Positions 29,949 to 38,885 of a stretch of DNA of 64,000 bases are shown in pieces; the first letter of the stretch is position 1; every line of letters starts with the position of its first letter. Source of the DNA: a virus; the IMG/VR virus record IMGVR_UViG_3300033153_006243, positions 1 through 64,000 of that record. One strand, 5' to 3'. The notes below the pieces were generated by a model. The model saw nothing but the letters and a program-made list of their open reading frames with translations. It was not told where the DNA came from and searched no databases. The position numbers and the translations under genes were made by a program.

Positions 29949-30164
29949 ATGGATGGAGTGACTGAACAGGATCTGATGATCTCGGTGAGCTTCCTTATGG
30001 GAATGGTATTCTCCGGCATTTTCCATTGGCTTATCTTTGGGATCGCTCTTTGGGGGGTTACGAGATTTTTCAGAGGCAGGATTAACGACATGAAAAGACA
30101 GCTTACGGTGAGAGGAAGTATAGATGCTCAAGAAGAAGATATTCACGGAGGACGGGGAGTTTGA
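29949..30164 (+). CDS. small membrane protein (71 aa)
   Basis: Hydrophobic segment VSFLMGMVFSGIFHWLIFGI followed by a basic cytoplasmic tail. ATG after GGGGAGAAGGATA. It overlaps the HicB-like gene in another frame. Confidence 0.6.
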   Translation: MDGVTEQDLMISVSFLMGMVFSGIFHWLIFGIALWGVTRFFRGRINDMKRQLTVRGSIDAQEEDIHGGRGV

Positions 30165-30360
30165 GATTGAGCTGGAGACGGAATTGATAGAGGCCCATGC
30201 AGGAATGGACGAGCGGCTAGTCTGGTGCTCCTTTTGCCCGGAACTGGGGGCGGCATCCTGCGGGGATACAAAAGGGGAGGCGATTAGGAATATCAAGGAG
30301 GCGATAGAGACCCAGTTAGACGCGATGCGGGAGCTTGGAAAGAGGATGGAGGAAGAATGA
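30124..30360 (+). CDS. HicB-like protein without HicA (78 aa)
   Basis: The pattern CPELGAASCGDTKGEAIRNI followed by KEAIE is the HicB/UPF0150 fold, usually the antitoxin of HicAB. Here the segment is complete but no HicA toxin gene lies beside it. Phage orphan HicB proteins could neutralise host HicA; this is inference. The start is ATG; the stop overlaps the next start. Confidence 0.65.
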   Translation: MLKKKIFTEDGEFEIELETELIEAHAGMDERLVWCSFCPELGAASCGDTKGEAIRNIKEAIETQLDAMRELGKRMEEE

Positions 30361-31055
30361 AGGTAGTCGTTATCGGAGCAGGGCCGAGCGCGACGGTCTA
30401 TCCTCATGCTAAAGAGATAGATTCGGCGGATAAGGTGGTCCGGGTGAACTACTACGAGATCAAGGGATACGAGGATCGTGTAGGAACCCGGACGGATATA
30501 TGGATCACGACCCGTCTTGATTCCCATAAAGGCTTTCGGGACAATATGAGGGATTTCTTAATAGATTGGGTTCCCGACGGGATCGATAAGATTGAGGCTA
30601 TATGGATATATCCGCGAAGGGGAAAGGAGAGATATGGGGATCAGCTTACTAGAATCCTGGCCCTTCGGCCCGATCTGGAGCCTGTCATAACGGAGCGCGG
30701 CTTTGTTACCTATACGAATAAGGAATGCGGGAACGAGGGGACGAGTATAGCGTCGGGGCGACCGTCCTCTGGGACAATGGCCGTGTTCCTCGCCTTTCAG
30801 CGGTTCGATCCGACGGAAATGCTGATTATGGGGTTTGACGCGGTGCTTACGGATAGCCCTGCCTATATGGACTATTATGGTTCGATTGGGAGGCCAATTT
30901 TTCAGAAGGAAAACCCCCGCAGTTCCGGCCATCACTATGATAGAGAGCGGGCGTTGATATTTAAGACCGCTAGGGAGTTCGATATGGACATGGATGCCGT
31001 GGAGCAGTATAGCGGGATTGTGCGTTTCCGAAAGGTAGGGATTCCGAATGAATGA
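30357..31055 (+). CDS. sialyltransferase-like (GT29-type) glycosyltransferase 1
   Basis: This 232-aa protein has the L-motif of GT29-like enzymes: VVVIGAGPS, then IDSADKVVRVNYY and GTRTDIW. An S-motif-like segment is RPSSGTMAVFLAF with LIMGFDA. GT29 enzymes move sialic acid from CMP donors; in phages the actual sugar is unknown. A paralogue lies at 53494. Its place next to a B12-radical SAM enzyme and a GT4 suggests a glycan pathway. It is cytoplasmic, with no signal or membrane anchor. The start overlaps the HicB-like stop. Confidence 0.72.
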   Translation: MKVVVIGAGPSATVYPHAKEIDSADKVVRVNYYEIKGYEDRVGTRTDIWITTRLDSHKGFRDNMRDFLIDWVPDGIDKIEAIWIYPRRGKERYGDQLTRILALRPDLEPVITERGFVTYTNKECGNEGTSIASGRPSSGTMAVFLAFQRFDPTEMLIMGFDAVLTDSPAYMDYYGSIGRPIFQKENPRSSGHHYDRERALIFKTAREFDMDMDAVEQYSGIVRFRKVGIPNE

Positions 31056-31434
31056 TATTCTGCTATCCGAAAAGTATCTAGTAAGCAGCCATTGGTATAG
31101 AGCAATGGCCGATGAGCTACAAAGGATAAAGCGGGGCCTTGAGGAAAGCCGGAGGGGGCTTTTTACCCTTGGGAAGACCCCGGAATCGAACCCCGAAATG
31201 TTTGGTAGGATTGATAGGGTATCGGGGGCTTGCGACGTGGCTGTAGCCCATCTCCATCTTACGAAGTTGGGACTAGACTTTGAGGAGAGTATAGCGGGGA
31301 TAAGCGGTAGGGAGATTAAGGACATCAAGTGCCCTAAATGTGGGTTCGAGTGGGCGGAGAATCACCCGCGATTCTGTATGGTAGATATAACTTGTCCGTT
31401 CTGTGGAAAGGAGAAGGAGGCGGAACTATGGTAA
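31048..31434 (+). CDS. Zn-ribbon hypothetical protein (128 aa)
   Basis: Helical N-terminal two thirds, then CPKCGFEW and CPFCGKEKE, a C-terminal zinc ribbon. It overlaps the preceding stop. It may recruit a nucleic acid or partner protein. Function unknown. Confidence 0.6.
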   Translation: MNDILLSEKYLVSSHWYRAMADELQRIKRGLEESRRGLFTLGKTPESNPEMFGRIDRVSGACDVAVAHLHLTKLGLDFEESIAGISGREIKDIKCPKCGFEWAENHPRFCMVDITCPFCGKEKEAELW

Positions 31435-31444
31435 GGAGGAATAG

Positions 31445-32848
31445 GTGAAAGTTCTCCTAATTGCCTATGACAATGGTTCCTTCATTCACCACTTCCCTTT
31501 GGGTTTGGGGTATATTGCATCGGCCCTGCGGGAGGCGGGGCATGATGTGGAGATATACAACCAGGATAAGAACCATTGGCCCGACCAGCACCTAGCAACC
31601 TATCTCTATCATAATCCAGTTGACGTGGTGGGTCTTGGAATCATCGCGGGCTATTATCAATACCAGAAGATACTGGCGATCTCAAAGGCCGTTATGGAGG
31701 CGAGAAGCGCGGGAGTAGAATTCCTTTACGTCCTTGGTGGGCACGGCCCCTCACCAGAGCCGGAGTTCTTCCTGAAGAAGACGGGCGCGGACGTAGTGGT
31801 ATTAGGCGAGGGCGAGAGAACCTTTGTTGAGCTTCTCGATGCGGAGAAGCAGGGGATAGGGAGGGAAGCCGTAAATGGCATCTATTTTCTGGCGGAGGAT
31901 GGGACGGGGGTAAAAACGGCAGCAAGGCCGCTTATCTCAAATATTGATGGGATTCCGTGGCCCGCGTGGGACCTATTCCCGATGGACTATTATTCCCTCA
32001 TACGGCTATCCCATACGGCGAATGAGGATAGGGTGGCGGCGGTAGTCTCCGCCCGCGGCTGCCCGTTCAAATGTAATTTCTGCTATCGGCTGGATAAGGG
32101 AATCCGGTTGCGGTCGCCTGAACCTATCGTTACGGAGATGCAGGAATTAAGGTCGAAATACGGAATGAACTACTTTGGCTTTCTTGATGAGCTTTTGATG
32201 TTTGGTGAACAAAGGACAATAGCGGTCTCGAATGCGATTGAGGAAGCTTTCTTCGGATCGGTTAAGTGGGCATGTAATGGGCGGCTGAATTACGCTACCC
32301 CGAAGGTACTTAAGGCAATGAAGGATTCGGGATGCGTGGAAATCAATTATGGCGTGGAGTGCTTCGACGACGAGGTTCTAAGGAGAATGAATAAGCAGCT
32401 TACTACGAGGCAGATTGAGGAGGGGACTAAGGCAACGCTTGATTCGGGCATAACTCCGACGCTTAACGTTATGTTCGGGAATCTCGGCGAGACTGAGGAA
32501 ACGCTATGGAAGACCGTCGAGTTCATGTTGAAGTATGATCCGCATGAGACCCTACGGACGATAAGGCCGCTGACCCCCTATCCCGGCTCCCCGCTTTACT
32601 ATCAGGCGATTGAGATGGGACTGCTCGAAGGGCCGGAGGACTTCTATGAGAACAAGCATACTAATTCCGATCTAATGAGCGTGAACTTTACCGACATACC
32701 CGATGATAGATTCTATGAGCTTCTCCTTCAGGCGAACGGAATGCTAATTGAGAAATACTACGAGCGCCAGAGAGAGCGGAACGAAGAGGTGCTTGATTCC
32801 CTATATCGAAAAAAGGATGCTAGCTTTAGGGGGTTCAGGCAGACATGA
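31445..32848 (+). CDS. B12-binding radical SAM enzyme (467 aa)
   Basis: The N-terminal 140 residues resemble a cobalamin-binding domain (VLLIAYDNG...PLGLGYIASAL...VGLGI...LGGHGPSPEPE). The radical SAM domain carries the [4Fe-4S] motif ARGCPFKCNFCY near residue 205 and an FxDE segment (FGFLDELLMF). A GVECFDD segment and P-Y-GSPLYY follow, as in B12-radical SAM proteins. These enzymes methylate unactivated carbons or modify sugars, lipids or peptides. Its place between two glycosyltransferases suggests a modified sugar or polymer. Such an enzyme is rare in phages. Confidence 0.85.
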   Translation: MKVLLIAYDNGSFIHHFPLGLGYIASALREAGHDVEIYNQDKNHWPDQHLATYLYHNPVDVVGLGIIAGYYQYQKILAISKAVMEARSAGVEFLYVLGGHGPSPEPEFFLKKTGADVVVLGEGERTFVELLDAEKQGIGREAVNGIYFLAEDGTGVKTAARPLISNIDGIPWPAWDLFPMDYYSLIRLSHTANEDRVAAVVSARGCPFKCNFCYRLDKGIRLRSPEPIVTEMQELRSKYGMNYFGFLDELLMFGEQRTIAVSNAIEEAFFGSVKWACNGRLNYATPKVLKAMKDSGCVEINYGVECFDDEVLRRMNKQLTTRQIEEGTKATLDSGITPTLNVMFGNLGETEETLWKTVEFMLKYDPHETLRTIRPLTPYPGSPLYYQAIEMGLLEGPEDFYENKHTNSDLMSVNFTDIPDDRFYELLLQANGMLIEKYYERQRERNEEVLDSLYRKKDASFRGFRQT

Positions 32849-32885
32849 AAGTTGATGCGGGGTTACCGAGCTAAGGAGGATTCTT

Positions 32886-33296
32886 ATGTGGCATGATTGG
32901 GAATGGTTTAAGGCTGTAATTTGGATGTGGTGTTTAAGGCTTTTGTTGTGGGGATGCATTGTAATCGGCGTTAGTTGTACCTTTGCATTAGTTGCCACGA
33001 TAGTTTACTGTATTAAACATTGGAACGATCCGGTTCCTAATTTGAGTGATCAGTTATTTACAGAGATGCTTAAGGACTACAATGATGGTTGGAGGCCGTC
33101 TACTGCTCAATTTGTACCTGGACTTTTCGGGGTACAAGTGAATCCGTGGTATAAGAAGTGTCTTTCCCCTTCTAAGTTAGTGAAGTGGTCAGAAGAGGTT
33201 CCATTTGATGAGGAACATAAGGAAGAATACCATGAGCGGGCAAACCTCGTTCTTGATACAATTTTAACATTAGCGAAGGACGCGATGCACCCATGA
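32886..33296 (+). CDS. membrane-anchored hypothetical protein (136 aa)
   Basis: One strong span (LLLWGCIVIGVSCTFALVAT) near residues 20-40, preceded by a Trp-rich start. The remaining 95 residues have no recognised fold. ATG after AAGGAGGATTCTT. The stop overlaps the GT4 start. It is A/T-richer than its neighbours. Confidence 0.6.
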   Translation: MWHDWEWFKAVIWMWCLRLLLWGCIVIGVSCTFALVATIVYCIKHWNDPVPNLSDQLFTEMLKDYNDGWRPSTAQFVPGLFGVQVNPWYKKCLSPSKLVKWSEEVPFDEEHKEEYHERANLVLDTILTLAKDAMHP

Positions 33297-34249
33297 AAGT
33301 CAACGTAGTAGGCAAGACAAACTTCCGCTGGCTTTTCCACGGGTTATCTACGGCCCTTGAGAAGAATATAGATGGGGTGAAGGCGACAAAATTCTATGAG
33401 AAGGGCTTCGATCTCTATCACTTCTTCAGGCCGCAGGATTTAATGCGGGAGAATTTCTCGTGGGACGTTCCTGCTGTAACCTCCTGTTTCGGGGTAGTCC
33501 CCGGTGAGACAGACTACGAGAGCTGTAAGAAGGCTTACGATTATTGCGAGAGGATAATCGTCCAGTCTACCCCGAACCGCCAGCATTTCCTCGACATAGG
33601 GATTGCCCCGGAGAAGATCGTAGTTATCCCTACGGGTTCCGATCCGAACCTATTTGACTTCCAGGAATGGAATATGACTCTTCCGTTTACCGTGGGGTTT
33701 GTAGGTAAGTGGTATTGGCATCTCGGAACCGTCGTGGATATTAAGGGGCTGCATCTACTACGGGATACCTTCTTGGAGCTTGACCGTAGAGGAGTATATG
33801 CCCGGCTGTTTTTCCTCGGCCTCGGTTGGGAGAAGACCGTGGATGAATTCCGCCAGTTGGGTATAGATGCCTTCAGCATGGAGCGGGACGTGGAGATGAA
33901 ATGGCCGGAGGACTACCCCCTTTTCTATAACTGGATGGACTGTGTGATTGTTACGTCAAAGATAGAGGGGGGACCTGCCTGCATCACCGAGGCCCTTTCC
34001 TGCGGACGGCCCGTAGTCGGGACGGATGTGGGGATGGTTCACGACTTAATTACGAATGGCATAAACGGATATATCTGCGACCGGAGTGCAGATGCTTTGG
34101 CGGGGGGAATCATAAAGATTCTACTTAAAAGGGAGTCCCTTGCGGCGGGGGGTTGGAGGGGGGTTAGGAATTCCGTTGAGGGGCTGACTTACGATAATTG
34201 GGTTTGGAGACATAGGGAACTTTATCAGGAGGTGCTGGATGGCTATTAG
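33293..34249 (+). CDS. GT4-type glycosyltransferase 1
   Basis: GT-B fold enzyme (318 aa). The C-terminal E-x7-E site is visible in IEGGPACITEALSCGRPVV, followed by GTDVGMVHDLITNG. A mid-protein VIPTGSDPNLF and VGFVGKWY match GT4 hinge segments. It shares the phrase DLYHFFRPQ and overall layout with the enzyme at 46618, so the two are paralogues. The donor sugar is not readable. It is followed by structural genes. Confidence 0.85.
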   Translation: MKVNVVGKTNFRWLFHGLSTALEKNIDGVKATKFYEKGFDLYHFFRPQDLMRENFSWDVPAVTSCFGVVPGETDYESCKKAYDYCERIIVQSTPNRQHFLDIGIAPEKIVVIPTGSDPNLFDFQEWNMTLPFTVGFVGKWYWHLGTVVDIKGLHLLRDTFLELDRRGVYARLFFLGLGWEKTVDEFRQLGIDAFSMERDVEMKWPEDYPLFYNWMDCVIVTSKIEGGPACITEALSCGRPVVGTDVGMVHDLITNGINGYICDRSADALAGGIIKILLKRESLAAGGWRGVRNSVEGLTYDNWVWRHRELYQEVLDGY

Positions 34250-34490
34250 GCCGATAGTGAATACGGGCTTGACTGAGCATAAACTAATGAGCGAGATTGA
34301 CAATTCAATTCGCGGGGGGTTTGTTCTCCTTGCGAAGATTCTTGCCGTTTGGGTTTGTAGTAATAATCCTAGTCCGGAGGCTACGGCAAAGACTATAGGG
34401 GAGAGCATTGAGGACTACGCATATCAAGAGCAGGGACCCCCGCCTGATCCTATGAACGTTCTGGCCAAAATGAAAGAAAGAAAGGGGTAG
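34239..34490 (+). CDS. hypothetical protein (83 aa)
   Basis: It overlaps the GT4 stop. Helical, with AKILAVWVCSNNPSPEATAK. It precedes two small genes before the terminase. No family was recognised. Confidence 0.55.
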   Translation: MAIRPIVNTGLTEHKLMSEIDNSIRGGFVLLAKILAVWVCSNNPSPEATAKTIGESIEDYAYQEQGPPPDPMNVLAKMKERKG

Positions 34491-34494
34491 AAAG

Positions 34495-34752
34495 ATGCCT
34501 TGGACTGCTAGCGACGCGCCGAGTACGGTTAAGACCCCGGCAAAGCGTAAGAAGTGGGCGGAGATAGCGAACGCCGTAAGGGAGGAGTGTATTGCCGACG
34601 GCGGCGAAGAGAAGGAATGCGATGCCCAAGCAAAGATTGTAGCAAGCACTACGGTTAAGAAGAAGGCGGAAATGATTCTTCCTACCATGAAGATCGTGGA
34701 GATCGCAAGGATAGCCAGAAAAGGGGCAGTCGAGAATGCCGGAGACGAATAG
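34495..34752 (+). CDS. small phage protein with conserved WxxxAN motif (85 aa)
   Basis: The N-terminal 50 residues (SDAPSTVKTPAKRKKWAEIA, then NAVREEC and AIVA-like) are a motif often met near phage packaging genes. Function is unknown. ATG after GAAAGGGGTAGAAAG. Confidence 0.6.
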   Translation: MPWTASDAPSTVKTPAKRKKWAEIANAVREECIADGGEEKECDAQAKIVASTTVKKKAEMILPTMKIVEIARIARKGAVENAGDE

Positions 34753-35080
34753 AGCGCCTATGCCGTTTATCGCACCGAAGAGACAGAGGGAAAGAATTGA
34801 GCAGGCGAGAACGATGAGGATTAACCTTACCGTCGAGTCGAACGCCCATGAGATTCTTAAACGTATAGAGAACGAGATCGGCGGGCGGGTTGAACGAATC
34901 GAGATGGCGATTAAGGAGCTTACCGAGGCGATAGAGGACTTAGAGGGGCTTGAGGAGACATTCGAGATTGAGATGACCTTGCGGCCTAATGCAAAATGGA
35001 AGGAACCGAAAGAGAAGAAGCCCTCGTGGATTACGTGGGTATGGAGGCTGTTTGGGGTTCCAGGGCAGGCTAATCGGTAG
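34736..35080 (+). CDS. coiled-coil hypothetical protein, 3' end overlaps tRNA-Gln
   Basis: 114 aa, with charged helix RIENEIGGRVERIEMAIKEL. The C-terminal region EKKPSWITWVWRLFGVPG is Trp-rich. The last 22 bases also encode the 5' end of the tRNA-Gln at 35059. Function unknown. Confidence 0.55.
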   Translation: MPETNRAPMPFIAPKRQRERIEQARTMRINLTVESNAHEILKRIENEIGGRVERIEMAIKELTEAIEDLEGLEETFEIEMTLRPNAKWKEPKEKKPSWITWVWRLFGVPGQANR

Positions 35081-35130
35081 GCCAACGGACTTTGAATCCG
35101 TCAGAGGAGGTTCGATTCCTCCCTCTGGAG
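35059..35130 (+). tRNA. tRNA-Gln (TTG)
   Basis: Seven-base acceptor TCCAGGG / CTCTGGA, anticodon stem ACGGA/TCCGT with loop CTTTGAA, and T-arm GGAGG TTCGATT CCTCC. No CCA is encoded. Its 5' end overlaps the upstream coding gene. Confidence 0.88.
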
Positions 35131-35135
35131 CAAAC

Positions 35136-35203
35136 GCGGGTGAAAGGGTTTTGGCTTGGGATTCCATCCCAGGTATACGCGGGTTCGACTCCCGCCGCCC
35201 GCT
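35136..35203 (+). tRNA. tRNA-Gly (TCC)
   Basis: Acceptor GCGGGTG / CGCCCGC, anticodon loop ATTCCAT, and T-arm GCGGG TTCGACT CCCGC. The D-arm is short. A second tRNA-Gly with the same anticodon lies at 62772. Five bases separate it from the tRNA-Gln. Confidence 0.8.
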
Positions 35204-35217
35204 CTAAGGAGATAGCG

Positions 35218-36618
35218 ATGCTAAAGGCAGAAGAAGAAGTAATCAATCTCGCCGATTACTATAAGCCAAATAAGAGGCAATGGCTCGCCCACCAGAGTTC
35301 GGCCCTAGTCACCGGGGTCGGCGGCGCGAAGGGGGGCGGCAAGACCGTGTTCCTAGTTAGGGAGGGGCTTGAACTGAGTCTCGATGTTCCGGGGAATGTG
35401 GGGTTTATTTGCCGACATGAGGCATCCTCATTTATCAAGAATGTCCTTCCGGTGATGGAGAAGTTTATTCCAAGGAAACTGATTAGGGAGCACAATAGGG
35501 TCCAAAAATATATGATCATTAACACCGATATCCCCTCCCTTCCGAGCAGAATCTATTATGGGGGGTTGAGGCCAACTAGGGGGGTAAGCCCGCTTGATAG
35601 GATTAAGGGATTCGGCGGGGGGTTAGGTTGGTTCGCAATAGACGAAGCGAGCGAGACGGAGGAGCAGTTCTTCTTGATGCTATTGGGTGAGCTGAAGCTG
35701 AACCTTCTAGATAGGCACGGCAAACCTATGATACATAGGGCAATGATCTCGACGAATCCCGAACCCGGATGGGTATATCGGAGATTCATCAAGAATCTTC
35801 CGCCTGACCATAGTTTCATCCCGTTTCTTCCAAAGGATAATCCGTTTCTTCCGAAGGATTACGTTAAACGGCTAAGAGCCAACTATCCTCCTGATTGGGT
35901 ATTGAGGTACCTTGAGGGAATTTGGGCGGTAGAGTCCGATACTAATAGGGTCATTCCGTATCTGCTGCTTCAGAAGACCATAGATTTGCCGGAATCGGAG
36001 AACGGCCCTATACGGCTTGCCGTGGATGTCGCGAGATTCGGCGGGGATAGGTCGGTAATCGCCCGGAGTAGGGGGCCGAAGGTGAAGATACTATGGAGTA
36101 AATCCCATACGGACATGATGGTTGTTGCCGAGAAGGCCGTCCAGGAATACCGTAGGGAGGTTGCGTATCAACAGGCACAGCATAAGAAGAGGATAGAGGC
36201 CGGAAGGGATTCCGAACCTAATAAGGTCGATCTAATTATTGACGCCGTTGGTTTGGGGGCGGGCGTGGTTGATCGGGTGAGGGAGATGGACAATAGTATT
36301 CGGGTAACGGAGTATATCGGCGGAGCTTCCGCAATGGAACCGGATAGGTTCATTAACCTACGGGCGGAAACCTGGTGGAAGATGAGGAAGATGCTTGAGA
36401 ATGGTGAGGTATGCCTTCCCGACGAGGACGAGCTTCACGCCGAACTAACTGCACCGAAATACTCTATCCGTTCCGATCAGAAGATTGCGATAGAGTCTAA
36501 GGAGGATTTGAAGAAGCGGGGATTCCGGTCCCCGGATAAGGCCGATGCTGTAACGATGCTCTTTGGGGCGAAGGTGTTCCCAAAGTTGGATATTCTTATG
36601 TTAGGAGGTAGAAGATGA
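35218..36618 (+). CDS. terL: terminase large subunit
   Basis: The DNA-packaging motor ATPase and nuclease (466 aa). Walker A is GGAKGGGKT (residues 35-43), Walker B WFAIDEAS (about 138-145), and an SSTNPEP-like coupling motif is MISTNPEPGW. The nuclease domain has AVDVARFGGD (about 265), LIIDAVGLGAG (about 340) and DKADAVTML near the end. ATG 35218 follows TAAGGAGATAGCG. An in-frame upstream start at 35092 would run through the tRNAs and is rejected. The stop overlaps the portal start. Confidence 0.95.
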   Translation: MLKAEEEVINLADYYKPNKRQWLAHQSSALVTGVGGAKGGGKTVFLVREGLELSLDVPGNVGFICRHEASSFIKNVLPVMEKFIPRKLIREHNRVQKYMIINTDIPSLPSRIYYGGLRPTRGVSPLDRIKGFGGGLGWFAIDEASETEEQFFLMLLGELKLNLLDRHGKPMIHRAMISTNPEPGWVYRRFIKNLPPDHSFIPFLPKDNPFLPKDYVKRLRANYPPDWVLRYLEGIWAVESDTNRVIPYLLLQKTIDLPESENGPIRLAVDVARFGGDRSVIARSRGPKVKILWSKSHTDMMVVAEKAVQEYRREVAYQQAQHKKRIEAGRDSEPNKVDLIIDAVGLGAGVVDRVREMDNSIRVTEYIGGASAMEPDRFINLRAETWWKMRKMLENGEVCLPDEDELHAELTAPKYSIRSDQKIAIESKEDLKKRGFRSPDKADAVTMLFGAKVFPKLDILMLGGRR

Positions 36619-37946
36619 GTTTCATTTCGAGAATCAAGAAGGCGGTGGGGGAGCTTGTCGGGAGAAGGTCTTCCCTTGGGGTTCCCTACATGCAGATCGG
36701 CGGGATGGGAATAGCATCCCCGAATAAGCCAAAGGAGTATCTCCAGTTATATGGAAGCATGGTCTGGGTCTATTCCTCAACCTTTGCGATATCGACGGGG
36801 GCGGCATCAGTTCCGATCAAGCTCTTCCAGATTAGCAAGGACAAGAAGGATCGTACTGAGATTCTAGATCACGATCTACTTACCCTTCTTAATAAGCCTA
36901 ACGCCCATACGACGTGGAGCGAACTAATTGAGGGGACGCTGGTATACCTCGAACTTACGGGAGATGCCTATTGGGAGATAGCAAAGCCTGCGGTAGGTAA
37001 TCCGGGGGGGCTCTACCTTCTGCGGCCCGATAGGGTAAGGGTTAATCCCTCGGAGGACGGTAAGGCGGTTGCTGGGTATACCTATACCGTAGATGAGGGA
37101 AGGAGTAGGAAGAAGATCGCAAACTTCCCGGTGGACGACATTATCCACTTCAAGTATTTTAACCCGCTTGACGACTGGCTTGGACAGGGAAGCGCAAAGG
37201 CGGCGACGGACACGATAATCCTTGAGCAATATGCTACCCGGTATAATCAGGCGTTCTTTAAGAACTTCGGCTCTCCTGCCGGTTTCCTGAAGACCAACCA
37301 GCCTATTGATGAAAATGAGGCGGAAAGGCTCGAACGGAAGTGGGCACAGATGCATTCCGATCCATCAGATTCATTCAAGACCCCGGTACTTCCGGGCGGT
37401 ATCGAGTATGAGGAGATAGGGCAGACCCCGCGGGGTGCGGAGCTTCTCGTTCAGCGGAAGGTCTGCCGCGAGGAGCAGCTTAGTTCCTTTGGCGTTCCTC
37501 CGGTAAAGGTAGGGTTGTTGGAGAATGCGAAGTACGCAAATTATACCCTTCAGGATAGGGCGTTCTTTAGGGATACTATGCGTCCGAGATTGCGGATGAT
37601 ACAGGCGATAATCAACGTCTACCTCGTCCCGCTATTCGGGGATAATCTACATTTCGAGTTCGATCTCTCAGAATATCTTGGCGAGGATAAGATACAGCAG
37701 ATATTAAGGATCGAAAAGAGCATTTCCCTTGGTGCGATGACCCCGAACGAGGCTAGGAGAGAGCTTGACCTCGGCGAGCCATACGAAGGCGGGGATCAGT
37801 TCTATATGAGCACGAAGCTCCAGGCAGTTTCCGAAACTACGGAGAGCACCCTTGAGGGGGCCGCGCAGAAACTCGGCTATACTTCTGTTGCCCATTGGAA
37901 GTCCAGCCTGAAGAAGACCATTGAGGAGGAAGCAAAGCAGGAATGA
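36615..37946 (+). CDS. portal protein (HK97 family)
   Basis: 443 aa. It shows the typical order of HK97-type portals: SMVWVYSSTFAISTGAASVP, then LLNKPNAHTTWSELIE and GDAYWEI, later LRPDRVRV, and a conserved VSGGAELL-like TPRGAELLVQRK before the stem. It forms the dodecameric ring through which DNA enters. The stop overlaps the next start by four bases. Confidence 0.93.
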   Translation: MSFISRIKKAVGELVGRRSSLGVPYMQIGGMGIASPNKPKEYLQLYGSMVWVYSSTFAISTGAASVPIKLFQISKDKKDRTEILDHDLLTLLNKPNAHTTWSELIEGTLVYLELTGDAYWEIAKPAVGNPGGLYLLRPDRVRVNPSEDGKAVAGYTYTVDEGRSRKKIANFPVDDIIHFKYFNPLDDWLGQGSAKAATDTIILEQYATRYNQAFFKNFGSPAGFLKTNQPIDENEAERLERKWAQMHSDPSDSFKTPVLPGGIEYEEIGQTPRGAELLVQRKVCREEQLSSFGVPPVKVGLLENAKYANYTLQDRAFFRDTMRPRLRMIQAIINVYLVPLFGDNLHFEFDLSEYLGEDKIQQILRIEKSISLGAMTPNEARRELDLGEPYEGGDQFYMSTKLQAVSETTESTLEGAAQKLGYTSVAHWKSSLKKTIEEEAKQE

Positions 37947-38863
37947 AAGTTCCGTCGAAAGCGAAAAAGAAGCTATTCGCCCTGGACGTAATTCGGTTCC
38001 GTCTTAGTAGGGCGCGCATGATCCATCTTAGGACGAAACCCATGTTCCAGGCTTGGGATAAACAGTGGGTAAGCTATACCCGAAAGAGCGGAATTCTTAA
38101 TAAGGCCGAAAGGGAGGCTAAGAGAATTAGGGAGGTCCAGGGTCTAGTTAAGTCCGCAATTCCAATGGAAAAGGGGATGGCTATCGCCCTCGACGATTTC
38201 GGGGCGTGGCTGGATGATAGGGTACTTTTTCCATTCGATACCCCAAAGACTACTACCAAGAGAATCCATGATGGTCTTGTTAAGACGGCGGAGAAGTATG
38301 CCCCATTTCCAAAAAGGGGTTTGGGGCTTGCCGTTAGTTTGAGCCTCCAAGACCCGGCATACGCAGCGATTCTTGAGGGACGAGATAACCTGATAACCGT
38401 AGGGACGGCTAAAACCCGATTTGAGCAGATAAAGACTACGATTAGGGATGAGTTCATTCGGCATGGGAGGAATGCTGAGGAAGTACGGCGCGCCCTGCTT
38501 CCCGTTTTTAGGGATGCCTATAGGAACCAGGGATTATTGATAGCAAGAACCGAAGTTCACCATATTATTGGTAAGGCGAACTTCGAGACCTTTAAGGCGA
38601 ACGGATTCGAGTTCAAGTCTTGGTATTGCGCCGGGAATAAGCCTTGTGATGTTTGTCTAGGTAGATGGGCGGAGGGAACCATCCCTTTTGGAGATGCGTG
38701 GGGCGATGGGGCTATGGACGCGGGGGATTCCCACCCGAATTGTTTTTGCATGATAGTACCGGAAAACCAAGGGGCAACTCCCCTACATCCTGTGGCTTTT
38801 GAGGGAATAGAAGTCCCGGATGCCGCTCTTGAACGCGGATATTGGGAGAGGGTTGCTGTTTAA
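37943..38863 (+). CDS. MuF/SPP1 gp7-like head morphogenesis protein
   Basis: 306 aa. The C-terminal domain RTEVHHIIGKANFETFKANG then FKSWYCAGNKPCDVCLGRW and SHPNCFCMIVPE is the MuF-type minor head domain with its Cys/His site. It is expected inside or on the portal vertex. There is no toxin domain fusion. Overlap with the portal supports co-translation. Confidence 0.88.
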   Translation: MKVPSKAKKKLFALDVIRFRLSRARMIHLRTKPMFQAWDKQWVSYTRKSGILNKAEREAKRIREVQGLVKSAIPMEKGMAIALDDFGAWLDDRVLFPFDTPKTTTKRIHDGLVKTAEKYAPFPKRGLGLAVSLSLQDPAYAAILEGRDNLITVGTAKTRFEQIKTTIRDEFIRHGRNAEEVRRALLPVFRDAYRNQGLLIARTEVHHIIGKANFETFKANGFEFKSWYCAGNKPCDVCLGRWAEGTIPFGDAWGDGAMDAGDSHPNCFCMIVPENQGATPLHPVAFEGIEVPDAALERGYWERVAV

Positions 38864-38885
38864 TCAATAGAATAGGAGAAAGCGA

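Noticed and set aside
35092-35217. Longer N-terminus for the large terminase
   Set aside because: It would run through tRNA-Gln and tRNA-Gly; the ATG at 35218 has a good ribosome site.
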